Program-made: the position numbers and the translations under genes
Shown here: positions 54,161 through 61,262 of the stretch, piece by piece
Numbering within the stretch: position 1 is the stretch's first letter
Layout: every line of letters begins with the position of its first letter
Notes under the pieces: generated by a model
The model's input: only the letters and a program-made list of their open reading frames with translations
Databases searched by the model: none
Told to the model about the DNA's origin: nothing
From: G963665545 sp963665545
GTDB taxonomy: Bacteria; Pseudomonadota; Gammaproteobacteria; Xanthomonadales; SZUA-36
DNA: 64,000 bases
Assembly: GCA_963665545.2 (NCBI GenBank)
Contig: CAXXKZ010000013.1
Coordinates: 186,001-250,000 of the forward strand
Direction of reading: 5' to 3'

Positions 54161-55841
54161 GGCCCAGACTGTGTGAAAACTCCGCACCAGATATAATTAC
54201 ACTTTCCAGCCAAGGGACTGTTGGATGAGTGGATTTATAGAAGGCGAAGACCGCAATCAAGCCACCTTATTTCCAGAACGCCTGGATGACTACATCGCCC
54301 AAGACAGCGCCGTTCGAGTGATCGATGTCTTCCTGGATGAACTGGACCTATCCGGCCTGGGCTTCAAGACCCAGCCCAACGATACGGGCCGCCCAGCCTA
54401 CCACCCCTCGACGATGCTGAAGATCTATGTCTACGGTTATCTCAACCGAGTGCAGTCAAGCCGGCGACTGGAACGTGAAGCGCAACGCAACATTGAGCTG
54501 ATGTGGCTGACCGAACGCCTGGCGCCCGACTTCAAGACCATCGCCGACTTTCGCAAAGACAATGGCGTAGCGATCCGGTTGGTGTGCCGCGAGTTCGTCA
54601 TGCTGTGCCGCAAGCTCAACCTTTTCGCTAATGCCTTCGTGGCCATTGATGGCAGTAAGTTCAAAGCCGTTAACAATCGTGATCGCAACTTCACGCGGGC
54701 TAAGATGAAGCGACGACTGGCGGAAGTAGAAGCGAGCATCGACCGTTACCTCGAGCAACTGGCCATTGCAGATCAACAGGAGCCGGCTGAAGACAAAACC
54801 CAGCGACTGGAAGACAAGATCGCGGCCCTGAAGAAGGAGATGGCGCGCCTAAAAAAGCTCGAAGCCCGGATGCTTAAGGCACCGGATAAACAGATTTCGC
54901 TGACCGATCCAGATGCCCGCTCGATGAAGACGCGGGGTCATGGCATGGTCGGTTACAACGTACAGGCCGCGGTGGATACCGAGCACCATATGATCGTCGC
55001 TCACGAGGTCACTAACGTGGGTAGCGATCGGCGCCAACTGGCAAAGATGGCCAAGCAGGCCAAGTCCGCACTGGGGGTGGAAGAACTGAAGGTGGTTGCC
55101 GATCGTGGCTACTACCGTGGTGAAGAGATCCGGGACTGTGAGGCAGCCAATATCACGGCCTATCTGCCCAAGCCCAATACTTCACCCAACCGGGCCAAAG
55201 GCCAGTTCGACCGCAAGGCCTTCCGTTATATCGCCGAAGATGACGAGTATGAATGCCCGGCGGGGCTGCGCCTGGTGCGGCACATGACGACGCAGCAACA
55301 GGGCAAGACCATTCATGCCTACTGGACCTTCAAGTGCCGGATGTGCACCATCAAGGCTCAATGCACTTCAGGCGTCCATCGCAAAATAACCCGTTGGGAG
55401 CACGAAGCGGTCGTTGAGAATGCCCAGAAGCGTTTGGACCGCAGCCCGGAAATGATGCGCATCCGACGAGCCACCGTGGAGCATCCGTTCGGCACCTTGA
55501 AAGCCTGGATGGGTTCGACTCACTTCCTCACAAAAACACTGGATCGGGTGAATACCGAGATGAGTTTGCACGTGTTGGCGTATAACGATGAAGCGAATGA
55601 TGAACCTTATCGGCACGAAATCTCTCATTGAAGCGATAGGGACCTAAACCCCCCTTTATCAGCGTTGAAATACGCTTATCGAGCCCCTAACAGGCATTCT
55701 TAGGAAGTCGCTGTTGAGGAATGTCTGCAGGCCGAACCATCGCTCGCCAAAAACATCACCCGAAAAACCGTTGAGAAGCCGGATCACAGCCTTGATGGGT
55801 TATTTACCGCTCAATTATCGAGTTATCACACAGCCTCGGCC
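54161..55841 (+). mobile_element. IS1182-family element
   Basis: Left end GGCCCAGACTGTGTGAAAAC at 54161-54180 pairs with the right end GAGTTATCACACAGCCTCGG at 55820-55839; over 22 bp the two ends match at 19 positions as inverted repeats. The 1,681-bp element contains one transposase gene and about 170 bp of non-coding DNA before the right end. No target duplication is clear. Confidence 0.88.
54225..55631 (+). CDS. IS1182-family transposase with a C-terminal frameshift
   Basis: A 468-residue DDE transposase: DDYIAQDSAVRVIDVFLDEL, YHPSTMLKIYVYGYLN, AIDGSKFKAVN (first Asp), a coiled-coil at residues 160-220, VVADRGYYRGEEI (second Asp), and EHPFGTLKAWMG (Glu). After HVLAYN the frame ends ...DEANDEPYRHEISH, but one base over it reads MKRMMNLIGTKSLIEAIGT to a stop at 55647, which is the normal end. 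One extra G near 55588 explains it. Only the last 15-20 residues are affected, so activity is uncertain. Confidence 0.88.
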   Translation: MSGFIEGEDRNQATLFPERLDDYIAQDSAVRVIDVFLDELDLSGLGFKTQPNDTGRPAYHPSTMLKIYVYGYLNRVQSSRRLEREAQRNIELMWLTERLAPDFKTIADFRKDNGVAIRLVCREFVMLCRKLNLFANAFVAIDGSKFKAVNNRDRNFTRAKMKRRLAEVEASIDRYLEQLAIADQQEPAEDKTQRLEDKIAALKKEMARLKKLEARMLKAPDKQISLTDPDARSMKTRGHGMVGYNVQAAVDTEHHMIVAHEVTNVGSDRRQLAKMAKQAKSALGVEELKVVADRGYYRGEEIRDCEAANITAYLPKPNTSPNRAKGQFDRKAFRYIAEDDEYECPAGLRLVRHMTTQQQGKTIHAYWTFKCRMCTIKAQCTSGVHRKITRWEHEAVVENAQKRLDRSPEMMRIRRATVEHPFGTLKAWMGSTHFLTKTLDRVNTEMSLHVLAYNDEANDEPYRHEISH

Positions 55842-56274
55842 CTGAGTCGTTTTGAAACTATTTTTTAGACAGCTTTTGCCACCAGTGGAGATCCACGACG
55901 CAGTAAGGCTTTGAGATATGTTGCTTCATCATACTGAGTCCTGGTTTGCCAACAACGGTAAAGAATGCGGATCCACTTGAATGCAAGTGCCCTCAGTGCG
56001 GATTGATGACCACTGCCCTTTTCACGTTGTTGTCGATAGTACTCACCTGCCCAGTACGACTTGTTAAGAGTTTGTGCCGCCCATTCAACAAAGGTCTGTC
56101 TGACGAAGTTGGGACAACGCCATCGCCAGTGTACCCAGTGTTTAGTGCCGCTACGTTCAGTTACTGGCGCAATGCCGGCGTACTTCTGTAGCTCAGCGGC
56201 ATTCTTAAACCGATTTCTCTGCTCGCCAAAGGCCACCAGTAAACGTGGTGCAAGCGATGGTCCTGCACCGGGTA

Positions 56275-57659
56275 GAGCTATTGTCAAATCTGGTGTTTAG
56301 CCATTTGATTCAAGCGGCGACCTGATCAATCTCTTTTACCTCGATCCCATCTTTGAATTTCACCCCCGTAATCACCTTGGCCAGGTAATCAAAGCCGCGT
56401 AGCCGGCGCCATTTCTTTTCCGCACACTGGCTCAATTTGAACATCATATGCAACATGCCATTGCGCGTCAGACAACCTTTGGATCTTTTGGTCCGGTGGC
56501 GGATGGTGGCAAAGGTGGATTCAATCGGGTTGCTGGTCCGGATGCTCTGCCAGTGTTGGGCCGGAAAATCATAAAATGCCAACAGTTCATCCCGATCCTT
56601 GAGCAAACAGCTCGTCGCTTTCGGGTATTTCGCCTCAAAGATCTCAATAAACAAATCAAACGCCTTGTTTGCATCATCCTTGGTTTCCGCCTGCCAGATG
56701 GCGTGCAGGGCCTGCTTGGCTTTGGGTTGTGCGGATTTCGGCAAACAATTCAGTACATTCATGGTCTTGTGCATCCAGCAGCGTTGCTGGCGGCTGGCCG
56801 GAAAGATTTCATCCAGCGCCGCCCAAAAACCCATCGCACCATCACCAATCGCCAGTTGTGGGGCGCTCATGCCGCGCGACTTCAGATTCAGCAACACCTC
56901 ACGCCAACTCTGAGTCGATTCCCGCACCCCGTCCTCAATCGCCAGAAAATGTTTTTCGCCGCGTTCATTGACACCAATGATCACCAGCGCGCAGAGCTTG
57001 GCATCCTCCGCCCGCAGCCCACTGTAGACACCATCAGCCCAGACATACACCCACCGGTCCTGTCCCAGGCGACGCTGGCTCCACGCTCGATATTCCTCCG
57101 CCCATACCTGTTTCAGGCGGGATACCGTGCTGGCCGACAGACCCTGTGCCTGCGGGCCCACCAGTACCCGCAACGCCTCAGCCATCTCACCGCTGGATAC
57201 CCCTTTGAGGTACAACCACGGAATGGCTGCCTCGAAAGTCGCTGTCTTGCGCACATATGGCGGCACCAGCACCGACTGAAAACTCACTGCTTCACCGGTC
57301 TTCGAGCGCACCTTGGGAATTCTCACCCGGATCGGTCCCAGGCCGGTCTGCAACTCACGTTCTGGCAGGTAACCGTTGCGCACCACACCGGCATGACCTG
57401 ATTCGGTACGCCAATCCTGATACTTGGCCAGCAGCTCCTGGACTTCACTTTCCACCGCTTCGGCGAGCAGCTTCCGGGCGCCTTCTTTGAGCAATTCGGT
57501 CAACGGATCGGCACTGATTGCTCGACGTTCCAGTTCAATAACATTATTCTTGTTCATAGTGGCGTATCTCCTTTGGTTGCTTTGAAGTTTGGTAACAACA
57601 AATCAACCAGATACGCCGCTTTTTTTCAACTGCTCAAACACCAGATTCGATCATAACTC
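56275..57659 (-). mobile_element. IS256-family element, copy 1 (inside IS110)
   Basis: A 1,385-bp element with inverted ends GAGCTATTGTCAAATCTGG and GAGTTATGATCGAATCTGG (20 of 24 positions match), flanked by the direct repeat CACCGGGTA at 56266-56274 and 57660-57668. It is nearly identical to the copy at 59749-61133. Confidence 0.95.
56310..57557 (-). CDS. IS256-family (mutator) transposase, copy 1
   Basis: A 415-residue transposase: MNKNNVIELERRAISADPLT, RNGYLPERELQTGLGPIRVRIPKVR, WADGVYSGLR (first Asp), the mutator signature with IGDGAMGFWAALDEIFPASRQQRCWMHKTMNVLN (second Asp and CxxH), and the Glu of SNPIESTFATIRHRTKRSKG. Intact. It differs from copy 2 at one residue (Phe for Ile in AFDLFIEIF). 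Related in recent time to copy 2. Confidence 0.96.
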   Translation of the reverse strand: MNKNNVIELERRAISADPLTELLKEGARKLLAEAVESEVQELLAKYQDWRTESGHAGVVRNGYLPERELQTGLGPIRVRIPKVRSKTGEAVSFQSVLVPPYVRKTATFEAAIPWLYLKGVSSGEMAEALRVLVGPQAQGLSASTVSRLKQVWAEEYRAWSQRRLGQDRWVYVWADGVYSGLRAEDAKLCALVIIGVNERGEKHFLAIEDGVRESTQSWREVLLNLKSRGMSAPQLAIGDGAMGFWAALDEIFPASRQQRCWMHKTMNVLNCLPKSAQPKAKQALHAIWQAETKDDANKAFDLFIEIFEAKYPKATSCLLKDRDELLAFYDFPAQHWQSIRTSNPIESTFATIRHRTKRSKGCLTRNGMLHMMFKLSQCAEKKWRRLRGFDYLAKVITGVKFKDGIEVKEIDQVAA

Positions 57660-58512
57660 CACCGGGTAGCGAACTGAACAAATCATAATCATGGTGTTTA
57701 GGGGCAAGCTCAGCGATGGTTTGATCGTAAGTCTTTATGGCATCAAGAATCACTTGCAACATACCGACAAGCATCAGTGCATGTAACTTGTTGGGGGCGA
57801 TCACTGCCTCATCCAGGGTTAAATGCTGACTTGATCTGATGGACGCCAGACGTGTTTCAAGTAACGCAGGATTGCGCGTGTGCCCAGCGCGGAAAAAAGT
57901 CATCAAGGTCGTGGTTCTGGCGCGTTTCACCTGTATGAGTGTTGGCCAGCGTTGAATAAAGTCACAGAACAGCTTTGTGTTGATCCGATCAAACCATTCC
58001 AAGGTCTGTGGATAGTACTGTTTCAAGGTGTTGCGCAATCTGTTGGTGAGTCGCACTCGATCACTGACCAATCGTCGTCGGTGCTCAACCAGTGCTGCCA
58101 GTTTGCGTATTTCAACGCTTTGTGGCTGCATCGGTTCAAACCGTTCCGGATGCCGAAGGATCAAATCTAATGCCAGCTCAGCATCGGTAGGATCATCTTT
58201 GGCACGGCTGGGCTGAAACGCCTCACGATATTTGGCCAGGGTTGATGGATTGATTGGAAAGATGACAAAGTAATCGTACTTTTGTAATGCATAGACGAGC
58301 GGCCCTTTCGATAGTTCTAAAGCAATAGCAATGGGCCCAGAGAAACGTCTGTGTAACGATCGCGCCCACGCATCAATCTCTTCAACTTTGTGCGGAATGA
58401 CCGCGAACTCTCTTCGCAGGCTATCCGCTGGCTGAATACACACATCATGTTTGGTGTCTGCCCAGTCAATACCAACAAAGGCAGCATAGGGTTGCATTGT
58501 CATGGTTTTCAT

Positions 58513-59052
58513 TGGTGCACTCCTGGTGTTAAATTACCGGTTGGAACATGCATGCCTGAGTTCTGCGAAGCAAATATAGGTGAGCCGGTTGGACGGCGAG
58601 CCCTGAGTGTTCGTTATCGAACTCAAGCGCACTTGTGAACTCGAAGTAGAAGCGGTGAACATCGAGTGTTTTGGCCGATTTATTCGTAGTTCGCAAGTGC
58701 ATGTTCCACTCTCACCGACAGTACCTGTCAGTTGCAATGAGTATCGCTGAAAGTGGATCGAAATGACTATATCTGGCCGATTCCCGCTATAACTGTCGGT
58801 GAAAGCTGTGCCCGAAATATGGCCGCTTTCAAGGTAGGAGCGGTCCATCGTACCAGGCAGTTGGATATAGCTGCATCCGACTCGTTGCGGACCGTTAACG
58901 TTTTCTAATATACCGTCGCGAACTGGTCTCCCATAGCGCAGCTTAGCCGTTTCGGGAAGCACACCTTGGCGGTATTATGGAGGAAACTGGGAGAAAAACG
59001 GAGTTATTAGATTACTTCATAGTCCTTGAATTCAGGAGAAATTATTCCGTCC
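58513..59052. other. 540-bp stretch without a recognisable gene
   Basis: Contains the upstream end of the IS110 element (58513 to about 58550) and then AT-balanced sequence with no plausible start, family motif or terminator. A 142-codon minus-strand frame (58534-58962) has biased low-information sequence and no ribosome-binding site, so I do not call it. Confidence 0.5.
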
Positions 59053-59700
59053 TCAGTCAAGAAGCTTCTTTACACCATCAGCAAAACGCAGCCATCTTTC
59101 TTTTAATGTGACACGTTCTTTAATTTCGAAACTGCTCAAAAGTCCAATGCCATCGATGACAATTGTTGGGGCAGATTCATCGATGGCATCGAACGCCTGA
59201 TTTTCTATTGAACCAAGGATGCACGATACATTGCATACAACACGGACGCCTTCAGGTACATAAAAGGTGTCACTGGATAATAAACTGAACATTTTTATGT
59301 GCACTACTTGGTGTTTGAATGTTGCGTCGGTAAAATCCAGCGTAAAATCGCTTAGGATACTGGTGGCTTTGATATTTTTGGAAACTAACCAGGGGCCATT
59401 TTGAGTGAATGAAGACAATAGCTTGAATATTTTTTGATATTCATCAGAACCATTCTCAAAATAGTGCTTATCTACAGATAACTTCTCTGCCTTGTTGGTC
59501 TGATACCGTTGATCCGTTTTTATATCCAAATCCGCAACAAGTTCTAATAGCTCATCTCTGTTTTCAGTATCCATGGCTTTATCGAGTCTGCTTTCAAAAG
59601 CCTCCAGGGTGATTTCATCATGACCATAATTAATCACTAACTGGTCGATTACTTCTTCCCGGATGTTTTTAACTGGACGATCTTCGTTTTTTACCGGCAT
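59053..59700 (-). CDS. DUF1707 / LiaF-like cytoplasmic protein
   Basis: A 215-residue protein. The N-terminal EEVIDQLVINYGHDEITLEAFESRLDKAMD is the DUF1707-SHOCT-like motif; the C-terminal part (TSILSDFTLDFTDATFKHQVV, then VPEGVRVVCNVSCILGSIEN) is the beta-repeat seen in LiaF-like and cell-wall-antibiotic response proteins, which act in envelope-stress signalling in Gram-positives. GAGGAAAAACC precedes the ATG. An IS256 copy begins 49 bp upstream of the start codon, so the original promoter has been moved away. The AT-rich composition stands out from the GC-rich neighbours. Confidence 0.75.
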   Translation of the reverse strand: MPVKNEDRPVKNIREEVIDQLVINYGHDEITLEAFESRLDKAMDTENRDELLELVADLDIKTDQRYQTNKAEKLSVDKHYFENGSDEYQKIFKLLSSFTQNGPWLVSKNIKATSILSDFTLDFTDATFKHQVVHIKMFSLLSSDTFYVPEGVRVVCNVSCILGSIENQAFDAIDESAPTIVIDGIGLLSSFEIKERVTLKERWLRFADGVKKLLD

Positions 59701-59748
59701 GGTTTTTCCTCAAAATACAAAACTTACGCTGATCTACTTTCTATCTCC

Positions 59749-61133
59749 GAGCTATTGTCAAATCTGGTGTTTAGCCATTTGATTCAAGCGGCGACCTGAT
59801 CAATCTCTTTTACCTCGATCCCATCTTTGAATTTCACCCCCGTAATCACCTTGGCCAGGTAATCAAAGCCGCGTAGCCGGCGCCATTTCTTTTCCGCACA
59901 CTGGCTCAATTTGAACATCATATGCAACATGCCATTGCGCGTCAGACAACCTTTGGATCTTTTGGTCCGGTGGCGGATGGTGGCAAAGGTGGATTCAATC
60001 GGGTTGCTGGTCCGGATGCTCTGCCAGTGTTGGGCCGGAAAATCATAAAATGCCAACAGTTCATCCCGATCCTTGAGCAAACAGCTCGTCGCTTTCGGGT
60101 ATTTCGCCTCAAAGATCTCAATAATCAAATCAAACGCCTTGTTTGCATCATCCTTGGTTTCCGCCTGCCAGATGGCGTGCAGGGCCTGCTTGGCTTTGGG
60201 TTGTGCGGATTTCGGCAAACAATTCAGTACATTCATGGTCTTGTGCATCCAGCAGCGTTGCTGGCGGCTGGCCGGAAAGATTTCATCCAGCGCCGCCCAA
60301 AAACCCATCGCACCATCACCAATCGCCAGTTGTGGGGCGCTCATGCCGCGCGACTTCAGATTCAGCAACACCTCACGCCAACTCTGAGTCGATTCTCGCA
60401 CCCCGTCCTCAATCGCCAGAAAATGTTTTTCGCCGCGTTCATTGACACCAATGATCACCAGCGCGCAGAGCTTGGCATCCTCCGCCCGCAGCCCACTGTA
60501 GACACCATCAGCCCAGACATACACCCACCGGTCCTGTCCCAGGCGACGCTGGCTCCACGCTCGATATTCCTCCGCCCATACCTGTTTCAGGCGGGATACC
60601 GTGCTGGCCGACAGACCCTGTGCCTGCGGGCCCACCAGTACCCGCAACGCCTCAGCCATCTCACCGCTGGATACCCCTTTGAGGTACAACCACGGAATGG
60701 CTGCCTCGAAAGTCGCTGTCTTGCGCACATATGGCGGCACCAGCACCGACTGAAAACTCACTGCTTCACCGGTCTTCGAGCGCACCTTGGGAATTCTCAC
60801 CCGGATCGGTCCCAGGCCGGTCTGCAACTCACGTTCTGGCAGGTAACCGTTGCGCACCACACCGGCATGACCTGATTCGGTACGCCAATCCTGATACTTG
60901 GCCAGCAGCTCCTGGACTTCACTTTCCACCGCTTCGGCGAGCAGCTTCCGGGCGCCTTCTTTGAGCAATTCGGTCAACGGATCGGCACTGATTGCTCGAC
61001 GTTCCAGTTCAATAACATTATTCTTGTTCATAGTGGCGTATCTCCTTTGGTTGCTTTGAAGTTTGGTAACAACAAATCAACCAGATACGCCGCTTTTTTT
61101 CAACTGCTCAAACACCAGATTCGATCATAACTC
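59749..61133 (-). mobile_element. IS256-family element, copy 2
   Basis: The same 1,385-bp element, with the same terminal repeats, flanked by TCTATCTCC at 59740-59748 and 61134-61142. It lies upstream of the DUF1707 gene. The only differences from copy 1 I noticed are two bases. Confidence 0.95.
59784..61031 (-). CDS. IS256-family (mutator) transposase, copy 2
   Basis: The same 415-residue transposase as at 56310, with Ile in place of Phe in the AFDLIIEIF segment. Intact and, with two near-identical copies here, likely to have been active recently. The AGGAGA ribosome-binding site lies 8 bases before the ATG in both copies. Confidence 0.96.
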   Translation of the reverse strand: MNKNNVIELERRAISADPLTELLKEGARKLLAEAVESEVQELLAKYQDWRTESGHAGVVRNGYLPERELQTGLGPIRVRIPKVRSKTGEAVSFQSVLVPPYVRKTATFEAAIPWLYLKGVSSGEMAEALRVLVGPQAQGLSASTVSRLKQVWAEEYRAWSQRRLGQDRWVYVWADGVYSGLRAEDAKLCALVIIGVNERGEKHFLAIEDGVRESTQSWREVLLNLKSRGMSAPQLAIGDGAMGFWAALDEIFPASRQQRCWMHKTMNVLNCLPKSAQPKAKQALHAIWQAETKDDANKAFDLIIEIFEAKYPKATSCLLKDRDELLAFYDFPAQHWQSIRTSNPIESTFATIRHRTKRSKGCLTRNGMLHMMFKLSQCAEKKWRRLRGFDYLAKVITGVKFKDGIEVKEIDQVAA

Positions 61134-61262
61134 TCTATCTCCACCACTATGCAAGATACAAGCCATTTGTAATTTACCGCAAATACAATTAGTTACCAAG
61201 TTACAGTTTGAGGGTTAACAAATATTCAATCAATAATTAGTCATTTTGACCAACTATTTTTT

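Larger units (their letters stand above)
55865..58512 (-). pseudogene. IS110-family transposase split by an IS256 element
   Basis: The N-terminal part (58512 to about 57660) has the DEDD-type catalytic domain: AFVGIDWADTKHDV, IAIALELSKGPLV, and SRAKDDPTDAELALDL. It stops at DLFSSLPG. The C-terminal part resumes at 56274 with AGPSLAPRLLVAFGEQRN and ends at 55865; joined, LPGAGPSLAPRL is the intact transposase_20 motif. The interruption is the IS256 element 56275-57659 flanked by a 9-bp duplication (CACCGGGTA). About 417 residues when joined. This IS110 copy is inactive unless the IS256 leaves precisely. Confidence 0.93.

Noticed and set aside
56448..57401. 317-codon plus-strand ORF, also present at 59922-60875
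   Set aside because: Antisense to the IS256 transposase in both copies; the duplication only reflects the two elements.
58534..58962. 142-codon minus-strand ORF
   Set aside because: No recognisable domain, no ribosome-binding site, and it overlaps the IS110 end; composition looks non-coding.
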